DNA from: Variovorax paradoxus
GTDB lineage: Bacteria > Pseudomonadota > Gammaproteobacteria > Burkholderiales > Burkholderiaceae_C
Assembly: GCF_030815855.1 (NCBI RefSeq)
Contig: NZ_JAUSXG010000001.1
Location: 2,046,001-2,110,000 of the forward strand
Direction: 5' to 3'
DNA length: 64,000 nucleotides
A model generated the notes under the pieces. It was not told where the DNA came from. It worked only from the letters and a program-made list of their open reading frames with translations, and ran no database searches. Positions 56,801-64,000 of the stretch are shown here, piece by piece; the first letter of the stretch is position 1, and the number at the start of each line of letters is the position of its first letter. The position numbers and the translations under genes are program-made.

Positions 56801-57091
56801 CGCGCGGGTGCCGGCGCGTGGGCGTGGGACGAGCGCATGATCGACTGGCACGGCAACGAAGTGACGCTGGTCCATGAAGGCGAAACGCTGCGCATCGACC
56901 GCCTGGTGCGCGAGCGCGGCACCGGTGACTGGTGGATCCTCGACTACAAATCTGCCGCGCGCCCAGAGCGCGACGCGGCACTCATCGCACAGATGCAGCG
57001 CTACCGCGCGGCCGTGCAACATGCCTACCTCGGTGCCACGGTCCGCGTCGCGTTCCTCACCGGGCAGGGCGAACTGGTAAATCTCGAATGA
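53828..57091 (+). CDS. addA: AddA-like UvrD-type helicase-nuclease
   Basis: It has 1087 residues. Helicase motif I is EACAGAGKTWML (about residue 35), motif Ia is AITFTKKAAGEM, motif II LLIDEFQDTNPLQW, motif III VGDPKQSIYRFRRAEP, motif V LLTVHGAKGLEADTVL and motif VI YVATTRARERLVLS. A RecB-type nuclease motif WWILDYKSA closes the protein near residue 1040. It is the motor subunit of the AddAB recombinational repair complex, coupled to addB. Confidence 0.95.
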   Translation: MNGAAYEHNGRHVAREAFYTVACDPRRSVAVEACAGAGKTWMLVSRILRALLEEGESACEPHEILAITFTKKAAGEMRERLDQWLEQFAERGPDELVRELVMRGVEPSAALAAVPRLQGLYRRLLEGGRPVQFRTFHAWFAGLLRNAPLAVLRELGLPANYELLEDDAEARVRTWRPFFEAVTADKEALADYYAVVATYGRSQTAKALGEALTRRVEFSLSDPVSAVQHFSAMHPSLQGLDEPTDALQGEQVRRRWLDRAAALGREANKTPQKAAEAIIDVFGTGEPAAASRTAALAHLRKNFFVASEDRLTKNLQKYPAAQEAEAELQTLCVAQAQHAAWLYQQRMTRLTRILISAFAEVKRAHGWVDMNDVEQAAQLLLGQSALSGWVQERLDARIAHLLIDEFQDTNPLQWQALYGWLSAYTGAGGKAPRVFIVGDPKQSIYRFRRAEPQVFIAAKKFVREGLGGELLNCDHTHRNARAVVGLVNQAMLAAQEAGEFDGYRAHTTERNDEGELLKLPPIDRDALGTAEAAPADDGMLHWRDSLVTPRVLPEEQLLQKECEQAARWVAQRIADGTPPRQIMVLARRRNRLAAMQDALRQRHIPVQQPEKNELHDAPEVQDVVALIDALVSPAHDLSLARALKSPLFGIGDDALVRLALRQREQPSSSWFALIQKGEGLPAELAEAGVKLKQWQRWLAAWPPHDALDAIFHDGDVLARFGAAVPSAMRQSALANLRGLLAASLEIEGARFATPYALVRALRAGGVRAPSVAVPDAVQLLTVHGAKGLEADTVLMLDCDAPSPRAQTMGVLVEWKGSDSAPTRFVFMASEKTPPGCATALLEEEQRARHREELNGLYVATTRARERLVLSSVQPARANEGSWWSRLESMCEPVEADEPLIVSTAESVAGSFSMKKMPVLTPAAKQPVAVKKTADNTTVDARAAAFGQAMHRLLEWAVPGEALPPAHVRAAAREFMLDAQQARGAAVLAERIRAGAGAWAWDERMIDWHGNEVTLVHEGETLRIDRLVRERGTGDWWILDYKSAARPERDAALIAQMQRYRAAVQHAYLGATVRVAFLTGQGELVNLE

Positions 57092-58332
57092 CCCTTTCCC
57101 ATACCGTCGCCGTGATCGGCGGCGGACCCGCCGGCCTCATGGCAGCCGAAGTCCTGAGCCAGTCCGGCGTGCAGGTGCACGTGTACGACGCCATGCCCTC
57201 GGTGGGCCGCAAGTTCCTGCTGGCCGGCCGCGGCGGACTGAACCTCACGCATTCCGAGCCCTTCGACATCTTCATGAGCCGCTTCGGTGACCGCCGTGCG
57301 CAGCTCGAACCCTTGCTCGCGCGGTTCGGCCCGGAGCAGGTGCGCGGGTGGGCGGCCGGCCTCGGCATCGAGACTTTCGTGGGCACCTCGGGCCGCGTGT
57401 TTCCAACGGACATGAAGGCCGCGCCGCTGCTGCGTGCGTGGCTGCACCGGCTGCGCGCGGCCGGCGTGCAGTTCCACATGCGCCATCGCTGGCTGGGCGA
57501 CGGAGACGCGCCCATCGATCCGGCTTCGCTGCGGTTCGCGACGCCGGCCGGCGAGATCGCGGCGAAGGCCGATGCCGTGGTGCTCGCGCTGGGTGGCGCG
57601 AGCTGGGCGCGGCTCGGCTCCGACGGCGCATGGGCGCCATGGCTGCAGGCGCGGGGTATCGACATCGCGCCTCTGCAACCCGCCAACTGCGGCTTCGACG
57701 GGGCAGGGTGGAGCGAGCATTTCGCGAGCCGTTTCGCGGGCCAGCCCTTCAAGTCGGTCGCAATTTCGTTCACCGACAGCCAGGGGCGGCGCTTTGCACG
57801 CAAGGGCGAGTTCGTTGCAACGGCCACCGGCATCGAGGGCAGCCTGATCTATGCGGCCTCGGCCTTGCTGCGCGACGAGATCGCCGTGCACGGCAGCGCG
57901 ACGCTGCTGCTCGATCTGTTGCCTGACCGCAGCGCCGAACAGGTGCTGGCCGCAGTGAAGCATCCGCGCGGCGCCCGCTCGCTCAGCAGCCATCTGAAGA
58001 GCCGGCTGAGCCTGGAGGGCATCAAGGCCGGCGTGCTGCACGAGGTGCTGGGCCGCGAGGCGATGCAAGACCCCGCGCAGCTGGCAGCGACCATCAAGGC
58101 CGTGCCGCTGCGGCTGGTGGCAACCCGGCCCATCGACGAAGCCATCAGCACCGCGGGCGGCGTGCGCTTCGAAGCGCTCGACGAAGGGCTCATGGCCGGT
58201 GCGGTGCCGGGCGTGTTCGTGGCGGGAGAAATGCTCGACTGGGAGGCGCCGACCGGCGGCTACCTGCTGACGGCATCCATGGCCAGCGGGGCTGCCGCGG
58301 CGCGCGGAGCGATCAAGCAGTTGGGCCTTTGA
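57088..58332 (+). CDS. HI0933/YhiN-type flavoprotein
   Basis: It has 414 residues, starting at the ATG that overlaps the addA stop (ATGA). The FAD motif is AVIGGGPAGLMAAEVLSQSG and the family motifs are GRKFLLAGRGGLNLTHSE, SGRVFPTDMKAAPLL and VFVAGEMLDWEAPTGGYLLTASMASGAAAA (shown in parts). This group binds FAD and is thought to act on NAD(P)H or bacillithiol-like compounds, but its role is not settled. The overlap places it in the addBA operon. Confidence 0.92.
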   Translation: MTLSHTVAVIGGGPAGLMAAEVLSQSGVQVHVYDAMPSVGRKFLLAGRGGLNLTHSEPFDIFMSRFGDRRAQLEPLLARFGPEQVRGWAAGLGIETFVGTSGRVFPTDMKAAPLLRAWLHRLRAAGVQFHMRHRWLGDGDAPIDPASLRFATPAGEIAAKADAVVLALGGASWARLGSDGAWAPWLQARGIDIAPLQPANCGFDGAGWSEHFASRFAGQPFKSVAISFTDSQGRRFARKGEFVATATGIEGSLIYAASALLRDEIAVHGSATLLLDLLPDRSAEQVLAAVKHPRGARSLSSHLKSRLSLEGIKAGVLHEVLGREAMQDPAQLAATIKAVPLRLVATRPIDEAISTAGGVRFEALDEGLMAGAVPGVFVAGEMLDWEAPTGGYLLTASMASGAAAARGAIKQLGL

Positions 58333-58355
58333 GGGCATGATTGAATACTTTTGTA

Positions 58356-58384
58356 TTGATTGTTGCGCGCGCAAGGAATAAGCT
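58356..58384 (+). promoter_or_regulatory. Promoter with palindromic spacer before the copper radical oxidase
   Basis: TTGATT (58356-58361) and TAAGCT (58379-58384) are 17 bp apart. The spacer holds the perfect 12-bp palindrome TTGCGCGCGCAA (58363-58374), which could be an operator between the hexamers. The regulator is unknown. Confidence 0.4.
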
Positions 58385-58412
58385 GCGATCAGACAAAAAT
58401 AAAGGGGCAGCG

Positions 58413-60326
58413 ATGACCAGCGTTCCATCGCCGCGCGCCGCGCGCGGGCTTGCTTATGCATCCCTGGTGTTCCTGGTTTGGTCCGGCGGTGACGCAGGAG
58501 GCGGCGCCCGCGCGCAGGGCGCAAATCCGACGCTGGCGGGCACGTCCGCATCGGCAAACAAGCCGGCGCCAACAGACGGACAGCCGGCGACCCTCACCAG
58601 TCCGTCCCCCGGCACCAAGTTCGCCAGCCGCAGCGCGACCTTCATCTGGAACAACACGGGTGCCAACCAGTACGGCTTGACGATCCTGTCGGCCTCTTCG
58701 GCGACGCCTGTGGTGGACGCCTCGACAAGTGCGACAACGCTGACGGTAACGAACCTTCCCATAGACGGCGCGGGGCTCGTGGTCCGGCTGCGCTCCCGAT
58801 TCAAGGGGAAGTGGCTGCCGGCCAACGAGTACCTGTTTACGGCAGCCGGGTACACCGCGGCGCAATCGACCGCAGCGGTGAAGCCCTGGTCCGATCCGAT
58901 CGTGCTGCCACTCGTGCCCGCATCGGCCGCCAACCTCCCCGACGGCAAGCTGCTGCTGTGGGCAGCCCGCTCGCCCACCAGCTTCAGCACGAGCAGCAGC
59001 GAGGCGTACACCTACACCTCGGTGTTCGACCCCGTCACGCGAAGCGCCAGCACACTGGTCGTCACGGCCACCGGCCACCAGATGTTCTGCCCCGGCCTGA
59101 GCATGCTGGCCGATGGCAGCGTGCTGGTCAGCGGCGGCAGCGATGCGACGAAGACCTCGATCTACGACCCGGCGCTGGGCGGCTGGGTGACGGGCGCGCA
59201 ACTCGGCATTGCACGTGCCTACCAGGCGAGCACGACGATGTCCGACGGCTCCGTGTTCACGGTCGGCGGGTCGTGGAACGGCGGGCAGGGCGGCAAGTAC
59301 GGCGAGGTGTGGTCGGCCGACACCAAGACCTGGCGCACGCTGTCCGGCGTACCGGCCTACATGCCCGATGCGAGTAATGTCTCGAACCCGCCGCTGGCCG
59401 GCCCGGACGCGGCCGGGGTCTACCGGGGCGACAACCACATGTGGCTGTTCGGCGCCGCCAACGGCTGGGTATTCCACGCCGGGCCTGCGGCCGCAATGCA
59501 TTGGATCGACACGCGCGGCAGCGGCGCCATCCTGCAGGCCGGGCTGCGCAGCGACGATCCCTATGCCATGACCGCCAGCGCCGTGATGTACGACATCGGC
59601 AAGATCCTCAAGCTCGGCGGCGCGCCCAACCACGACAGCGGCAACGCCTTCAAGACCGCCTACATCATCGACATCAGCGCGGGCGCGCCGACGCCGCCCA
59701 CGGTGCGCAAGCTTTCGCCGATGGCCTATGGCCGAACCTTTGTCAACAGCGTGGTGCTGCCCAACGGCGAGGTGTTCGTGATAGGCGGGCAGACGCAGCC
59801 CGTTCCGTTTTCCGACTCCTACAGTGTGCTGGCGGCCGAGCTGTGGAGCCCGGAGCTGGAGAGTTTCATCACGGTGCCGCCGATGCAGAAACCGCGCAAC
59901 TATCACAGCGTGGCCCTGCTGCTGCCGGACGGACGCGTGCTGTCGGGCGGCGGCGGGCTGTGCGACTGTGCGGGCGACCACCCGGATGCGGAGATCTACA
60001 CGCCACCGTACCTGCTGGCGAGCGACGGTTCGCCGGCGCCCCGCCCGGCCATCACGGCCGCGCCGGCCAGCGCCACATGGGGGAGCCAGATCGCCGTCGC
60101 GACCGACCGCGCGGCGGCCCGCTTTGCGCTGGTGCGCATGGCATCGGCCACTCACTCGGTCAACACCGATCAGCGCCGCATCCCGCTGTCATTCACGGGC
60201 ACGGCAGGCAACTACCAGTTGGGCATTCCGGCCGATCGCGGGACGGTGCTGCCGGGCAACTACATGCTGTTTGCACTCGACAGCAGCGGCGTGCCGAGCG
60301 TGGCGCGCACCATCAACATCCGGTAG
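58413..60326 (+). CDS. Galactose-oxidase-like copper radical oxidase
   Basis: It has 637 residues from the ATG at 58413 (AAAGGGG site). An N-terminal export segment (about residues 12-35) is followed by a kelch beta-propeller and a C-terminal DUF1929 domain. Active-site elements of galactose oxidase are visible: the crosslinking Cys in GHQMFCPGLSML, Tyr in ARAYQASTTMSDG, Trp in GGSWNGG, Tyr-His in NYHSVALLLPDG and His in ATHSVNTDQRR. A Cu(II)-tyrosyl-radical enzyme oxidising an alcohol to an aldehyde with O2 is predicted. It is followed by a cytochrome and a SCO-type chaperone. Confidence 0.88.
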   Translation: MTSVPSPRAARGLAYASLVFLVWSGGDAGGGARAQGANPTLAGTSASANKPAPTDGQPATLTSPSPGTKFASRSATFIWNNTGANQYGLTILSASSATPVVDASTSATTLTVTNLPIDGAGLVVRLRSRFKGKWLPANEYLFTAAGYTAAQSTAAVKPWSDPIVLPLVPASAANLPDGKLLLWAARSPTSFSTSSSEAYTYTSVFDPVTRSASTLVVTATGHQMFCPGLSMLADGSVLVSGGSDATKTSIYDPALGGWVTGAQLGIARAYQASTTMSDGSVFTVGGSWNGGQGGKYGEVWSADTKTWRTLSGVPAYMPDASNVSNPPLAGPDAAGVYRGDNHMWLFGAANGWVFHAGPAAAMHWIDTRGSGAILQAGLRSDDPYAMTASAVMYDIGKILKLGGAPNHDSGNAFKTAYIIDISAGAPTPPTVRKLSPMAYGRTFVNSVVLPNGEVFVIGGQTQPVPFSDSYSVLAAELWSPELESFITVPPMQKPRNYHSVALLLPDGRVLSGGGGLCDCAGDHPDAEIYTPPYLLASDGSPAPRPAITAAPASATWGSQIAVATDRAAARFALVRMASATHSVNTDQRRIPLSFTGTAGNYQLGIPADRGTVLPGNYMLFALDSSGVPSVARTINIR

Positions 60327-60359
60327 CGGCCGGCGCGCTTCGCGAAGCCGAGGCTTTCA

Positions 60360-60806
60360 ATGATGATGCTGGCGCTGGCGCTCGGAACCGCACTGGCCGT
60401 TGGACCGGCGTGGTCCGGAAAGCCTGAAGCCGCCGTGCCTTTCTCGGTGGCGCGCGGCGCGCGCCTGTTCGATGGCACCGAGCCGCTCGCCGGCACGTTG
60501 TCCGGCCACAGCGCGCCGCTGCCGGGCGCTGCGACGCGCTGCATCCAGTGCCACGCGGGCCCCGGCAAGTCCGCTGCCGCTGTCTCCGGTTTCGCGCCGC
60601 CGCTCGACCGGCGTCAATTGCGCGAAGTTCTCCCGCGCCGCGGCGGCCCGCCTGTCGGGTACGAGCGCGCATCCTTCTGCCGCACCCTGCGCACCGGCAT
60701 CGACCCGGCCCATGTCCTGCTGCCCCGAGCCATGCCGCGCTTCGATGCCGACGAAGGCCAGTGCGCGGCGTTGTGGGACTACCTGACGCAAGCCCTTTCT
60801 CAATGA
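60360..60806 (+). CDS. Periplasmic c-type cytochrome
   Basis: It has 148 residues. A short signal peptide precedes a c-type heme site CIQCH (residues 61-65), and the probable axial Met is in LPRAMPRFDADEG. A further Cys pair (FCRT and QCAALWDYL) may form a disulfide. It starts 33 bp after the oxidase gene with GAGG 7 bp upstream, and its stop overlaps the SCO gene. It may pass electrons from, or to, the copper oxidase. Confidence 0.82.
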   Translation: MMMLALALGTALAVGPAWSGKPEAAVPFSVARGARLFDGTEPLAGTLSGHSAPLPGAATRCIQCHAGPGKSAAAVSGFAPPLDRRQLREVLPRRGGPPVGYERASFCRTLRTGIDPAHVLLPRAMPRFDADEGQCAALWDYLTQALSQ

Positions 60807-61420
60807 ACTCAATGAACCCAATGAACGCGCGGCGCCTCTTCATACCCTCGCGGGTGGCATCCCGCGGGCGCCGGCGCCTGCTTGCCGCCGGTGCACTGGC
60901 GTGGCTGGGCGTGCCTTCGGCCCGCGCAAACACCAGCATCGGCCCGGTGCTGCCGGCGGTGTCGGCCCCGGCCCTGCCGCTGCGGCGCCACGACGGCGCC
61001 ACACGGATGCTCGCGGCGCAGCTGCGAGGCGCCCCAACTGCCGTTCAATTGATGTTTACCGGATGCAGTACGGTCTGCCCGATCCAGGGGGCCTTGTTCT
61101 CGACGCTGCAGGCGGCATTGCTGTCGGAGCGCAACACGGCGGTGCGCCTGCTGTCGCTGAGCATCGATCCGCTGTCCGACGACCCTGTTGCACTGAGCGC
61201 CTGGTTGCGGCGCTTCGGCGCAAGGCCAACGTGGAGCGCGGCGGCGCCAACCCCCGAGGCACTTGAGTCGATGCTCTCGCTGTTCACGGGAGGCGCGGCA
61301 GCGGGTGACCGCCATACCGGCCAGGTTTATCTGTTCGATCGTCACGCCCGGCTGGTCTGGCGAACCAGCGAGTTGCCGCCGACCGAAGAGGTCATGGCCG
61401 GACTACGACAGATTGGTTAG
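60803..61420 (+). CDS. SCO1/SenC-like copper chaperone
   Basis: It has 205 residues from the ATG at 60803 (ATGA overlap with the cytochrome). An Arg-rich signal peptide (RGRRRLLAAGALAWLGVPSARA) resembles a TAT signal. The copper-binding motif is FTGCSTVCPIQG (CxxxC), with the conserved distal His in DRHTGQVYLFD. SCO proteins deliver copper or reduce thiols at copper sites. Here it probably matures the radical oxidase encoded two genes upstream. Confidence 0.85.
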   Translation: MNSMNPMNARRLFIPSRVASRGRRRLLAAGALAWLGVPSARANTSIGPVLPAVSAPALPLRRHDGATRMLAAQLRGAPTAVQLMFTGCSTVCPIQGALFSTLQAALLSERNTAVRLLSLSIDPLSDDPVALSAWLRRFGARPTWSAAAPTPEALESMLSLFTGGAAAGDRHTGQVYLFDRHARLVWRTSELPPTEEVMAGLRQIG

Positions 61421-61493
61421 TTGGATGCAGAGGCTGCGGAACCAGCCCCGTGAGGAGGCTTGCTTGCCATGCCTCGTCTTTTCGATGTTAGGT

Positions 61494-61590
61494 TGACGAG
61501 CCTTACCCCTGGCACTGACTACGCAGTTAGGGCTGCTTGGTTCCCCACCTGACCCGGTTGGCCACTTCACCATGCAGGGAGGCCCGTCAG
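61494..61590 (-). ncRNA. ffs: 4.5S signal recognition particle RNA
   Basis: The minus strand has the SRP domain IV core, GTCAGGT-GG-GGAA-CC-AAGCAGCC, with the GGAA tetraloop and the conserved internal loops. Ends TGACGGGCCT and AGGCTCGTCA pair over 10 bp with one G-U. The RNA is about 97 nt. It lies beside dnaX, its usual neighbour in betaproteobacteria. A TACAAT -10-like box lies just upstream on the minus strand (about 61596-61601). Confidence 0.88.
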
Positions 61591-61711
61591 CTTGCATTGT
61601 AACCCGGCGGCCGGGCAAAGCCGGGGCTCCGGCGTCCCTCGAAAAGACAGGTCTTTTTTGATTTGCGGGATGGGGCGGAGGACCACAGCCGCGCCTTTTA
61701 GAATGCCCGCA

Positions 61712-63577
61712 ATGTCTTATCTCGTGCTCGCTCGCAAGTTCCGTCCGAAAACCTTCGGTGAGATGGTTGGCCAGGGGCACGTGGTGCAGGCGCTCGAGAA
61801 CGCGTTGACCACGCAGCGCCTGCATCACGCCTATCTTTTTACCGGTACGCGGGGTGTGGGCAAGACCACGGTTTCGCGCATTCTGGCCAAGTCGCTCAAC
61901 TGCCAGGGCCCGGACGGGCAGGGCGGCATCACGGCCACACCGTGCGGGGTGTGCCAGGCCTGCAAGGACATCGATTCGGGCCGTTTCGTCGACTACACCG
62001 AGCTGGACGCGGCCTCGAACCGCGGCGTGGACGAGGTGCAGTCGCTGCTCGAACAGGCGGTGTACAAGCCGGTGCAGGGGCGCTTCAAGGTCTTCATGAT
62101 CGACGAAGTGCACATGCTCACCAACACCGCGTTCAACGCGATGCTGAAGACGCTCGAAGAGCCGCCGGAATACCTCAAGTTCGTTCTGGCGACCACCGAT
62201 CCGCAGAAGGTGCCGGTCACGGTGCTGTCGCGCTGCCTGCAGTTCAACTTGCGGCCGATGGCGCCCGAGACGATCCTCGAACACCTGACGGGTGTGCTGC
62301 AGACCGAAGAGGTGCCGGCCGAGCCGCAGGCGCTGCGTCTGCTCGCACGCGCCGCGCGCGGTTCGATGCGCGATGCGCTGTCGCTCACCGACCAGGCCAT
62401 CGCATTCGGCAACGGCGAACTGCTCGAGACCGGCGTGCGCCAGATGCTCGGCAGCGTGGACCGCGGCCATGTATTCAAGCTCATCGAGGCGCTGGCGCAG
62501 GGCGACGGCAAGACGGTGGTCGACACCTCCGAGGCGCTGCGCCGCGACGGCATGTCCGCCGCGTCCACGCTGGAAGAAATGACGGCCGTGCTGCAGGCCA
62601 TGGCCGTGCTGCAGGCGGTGCCTTCGCGGGCGGAATCGGCCGATTCGGCGACCGATCCCGATGCGGCCGACACGGCGCGTCTCGCGTCGCTGATGCCGGC
62701 GGACGAAACCCAGTTGCTCTACAGCCTGTGCCTGCACGGGCGCGGTGAGCTGGGTCTGGCGCCCGACGAGTATGCGGCGCTGACGATGGTGCTGTTGCGG
62801 CTGCTGGCCTTCAAGCCTTCCAGTACGGCAACGTCTTCATCGGCTTCTTCGGCCTCCCCGGAAAAAAAAACTCTGAATGAAGCCCCGGGGGCGGTTTCGG
62901 CCCCCGCGGCCGCACCGCCGCCCCGGGTTGCGCCGGTTGCCGAAGCGCCGGCTCCAGTTGCCGCGCCGGTGCCCCGGCAGGCCCCTCCGGCGCCCGCGGG
63001 CCAGCGTCTTGCCGTGGTCAGCGAGCCCGTGCGGCGGAGCGAACCCAGGCCATCCGCGCCGTCAGAGGGGCCGCCGTGGGAGGAAGAGGGCGCCAAGGTG
63101 CTTGCAGTTCCGATGCGCGTCCAGCCGCCGCCGGGCCAGCGGGACGTGCCGCGCCCCGACGAGCAGCGCGCCCCTGCGCCGCCCATTCCGCCCAGCGAGG
63201 ACGGTGATTTCTGGCACGCCACGGTCACGCAGATGATCGCGGCCGAGAGCATCAACGCCCTGGCGCGCGAACTCGCGCTGCAGTCGCAGCTGGTGGCGCG
63301 CGATGTCGACCAGTGGATACTTCGCGTGGAGCGGGAGCTGCTCAACCAGCCTTCTGCCCGCGAGAAGCTCACCGATGCCCTGGCCGCGCTGGGCCACGGT
63401 GTGAAGCTCGCCATTGAAATCGGCGGCGTGGTCGACAGCCCCGCACGGCGCAACAAGCAGGCCGCCGACGAACGCCAGCGCGTGGCCGAAGAAGCCATTC
63501 GCAGCGACCCCGAGGTGCAGATGCTGATGCGTGATTTCGATGCGAAGATCGTGCCTGGAACGCTCAAACCCGCCTGA
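61712..63577 (+). CDS. dnaX: DNA polymerase III subunits tau (and gamma)
   Basis: It has 621 residues from the ATG at 61712 (alternative ATG at 61703). The AAA+ domain has Walker [10 protein letters not shown], a zinc finger with CxxCxxC (PCGVCQAC), Walker [10 protein letters not shown] and sensor LATTDPQK. A collar domain and a Pro/Ala-rich linker (about residues 375-500) follow, then the tau-specific polymerase-binding region. An A9 run at codon 384-387 could yield a 389-residue gamma form. It loads the beta clamp. It is followed by ybaB and recR. Confidence 0.97.
   Translation: MSYLVLARKFRPKTFGEMVGQGHVVQALENALTTQRLHHAYLFTGTRGVGKTTVSRILAKSLNCQGPDGQGGITATPCGVCQACKDIDSGRFVDYTELDAASNRGVDEVQSLLEQAVYKPVQGRFKVFMIDEVHMLTNTAFNAMLKTLEEPPEYLKFVLATTDPQKVPVTVLSRCLQFNLRPMAPETILEHLTGVLQTEEVPAEPQALRLLARAARGSMRDALSLTDQAIAFGNGELLETGVRQMLGSVDRGHVFKLIEALAQGDGKTVVDTSEALRRDGMSAASTLEEMTAVLQAMAVLQAVPSRAESADSATDPDAADTARLASLMPADETQLLYSLCLHGRGELGLAPDEYAALTMVLLRLLAFKPSSTATSSSASSASPEKKTLNEAPGAVSAPAAAPPPRVAPVAEAPAPVAAPVPRQAPPAPAGQRLAVVSEPVRRSEPRPSAPSEGPPWEEEGAKVLAVPMRVQPPPGQRDVPRPDEQRAPAPPIPPSEDGDFWHATVTQMIAAESINALARELALQSQLVARDVDQWILRVERELLNQPSAREKLTDALAALGHGVKLAIEIGGVVDSPARRNKQAADERQRVAEEAIRSDPEVQMLMRDFDAKIVPGTLKPA
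62862..62880 (+). promoter_or_regulatory. A9 slippery run in dnaX with stops in both alternate frames
   Basis: Nine A residues (62862-62870) lie in frame as GAA-AAA-AAA-ACT. A shift to the -1 frame meets TGA at 62878-62880, and to the +1 frame TGA at 62874-62876. A strong 7-bp stem, CGGGGGC/GCCCCCG (62886-62906), follows. The arrangement should produce a short gamma form by transcriptional slippage or ribosomal frameshifting. Confidence 0.65.
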
Positions 63578-63627
63578 GCGCCATCTCTTATCCTTCCCCA
63601 TTTTTCACCAACCAATCAGGACCAACG

Positions 63628-63960
63628 ATGTTCAACAAAGGACAACTGGCCGGCCTCATGAAGCAGGCGCAGGCAATGCAGGACAACCTCAAGAAGGCCC
63701 AGGAAGAGCTGGCCACCATCGAGGTCGAAGGTGAATCGGGCGCCGGCCTGGTCAAGGTCGTGATGACCTGCAAGCACGACGTGAAGCGCATCACCATCGA
63801 CCCGAGCCTGTTGGCCGACGACAAGGACATGCTCGAAGACCTCGTGGCCGCAGCCTTCAACGCCGCGGTGCGCAAGGCCGAGGAAACCAGCGAGCAGAAG
63901 ATGGGCAAGCTCACGGCCGGCATGCCGGGCCTCCCGCCCGGCATGAAGCTGCCGTTCTGA
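63628..63960 (+). CDS. ybaB: YbaB/EbfC nucleoid-associated protein
   Basis: It has 110 residues. The family signatures are [25 protein letters not shown] and [22 protein letters not shown] (parts), with a Pro-rich Met-Pro-Gly-Leu-Pro-Pro-Gly-Met tail. It forms dimers that bind DNA. It sits between dnaX and recR, its classic place. Confidence 0.95.
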   Translation: MFNKGQLAGLMKQAQAMQDNLKKAQEELATIEVEGESGAGLVKVVMTCKHDVKRITIDPSLLADDKDMLEDLVAAAFNAAVRKAEETSEQKMGKLTAGMPGLPPGMKLPF

Positions 63961-63967
63961 GCCGTTG

Positions 63968-64000
63968 ATGGCCGACGCCAGTTCGCTCGACGCGTTGGTC
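63968..64000 (+). CDS. recR: Start of recR (partial, runs off the right edge)
   Basis: Only 11 codons are visible (MADASSLDALV). The N-terminal SLDALV sequence and the position 7 bp after ybaB, in the conserved dnaX-ybaB-recR order, identify it as the recombination mediator RecR. Confidence 0.75.
   Translation, partial: MADASSLDALV

Overview
The window is high-GC bacterial DNA. Its gene content and order suggest a betaproteobacterium of the Burkholderiales, most like Variovorax or another Comamonadaceae. The pointers are a Bug-type tricarboxylate receptor, pstSCAB-phoU-phoB-phoR beside ppk and ppx, rpmE-rho-trxA, and ffs-dnaX-ybaB-recR. The genus is inferred from layout and protein style; no database search was possible.

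1 to about 16.5 kb is the right-hand part of an integrative and conjugative element. Leftward from 5756 runs a type IV secretion operon: an exported coiled-coil protein, VirB2, VirB3, VirB4, VirB5, a small membrane protein, and VirB6, which is cut by the window edge. Divergent from it is parA-parB. Next come an AraC/GlxA-type regulator, a complete luxR-luxI quorum-sensing pair, and a cargo pair: a fused PabA-PabB aminodeoxychorismate synthase and an EamA/DMT exporter. An AlpA-like regulator and a P4-type tyrosine integrase close the element against the 3' end of a tRNA-Arg(UCU) gene. A lux-box-like dyad lies upstream of luxI, and a second site sharing 11 of its 16 bases lies in the virB/parA divergent promoter region. 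Together they suggest that cell density controls transfer.

16.7 to 31.3 kb is chromosomal catabolic and accessory DNA. It holds an IclR regulator with clear palindromes facing a metallo-beta-lactamase-fold hydrolase, FAD hydroxylase and Bug receptor operon. These are followed by a small unknown gene, a large autotransporter, a TetR regulator with an oxidoreductase and a short-chain dehydrogenase whose start codon seems to be ATA, tRNA-Pro(UGG), a glutathione transferase, and a cyclic-nucleotide-domain flavoprotein.

31.3 to 44.6 kb is a phosphate-starvation island: olsB (ornithine lipid), ppk1, sixA, a lipoprotein, ppx, pstSCAB, phoU, phoB and phoR. Pho-box-like repeats precede olsB, ppk, ppx (minus strand) and pstS.

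44.6 to 64 kb is mostly housekeeping. It contains a MATE transporter, a membrane glycosyltransferase, rpmE (L31 type B), a Gfo/Idh/MocA oxidoreductase, rho, trxA, addB-addA, and an HI0933-type flavoprotein. A galactose-oxidase-like copper radical oxidase follows with a cytochrome c and a SCO-like copper chaperone. The window ends with the 4.5S SRP RNA, dnaX (with an A9 slippery run followed by stops in both alternate frames), ybaB and the first codons of recR.
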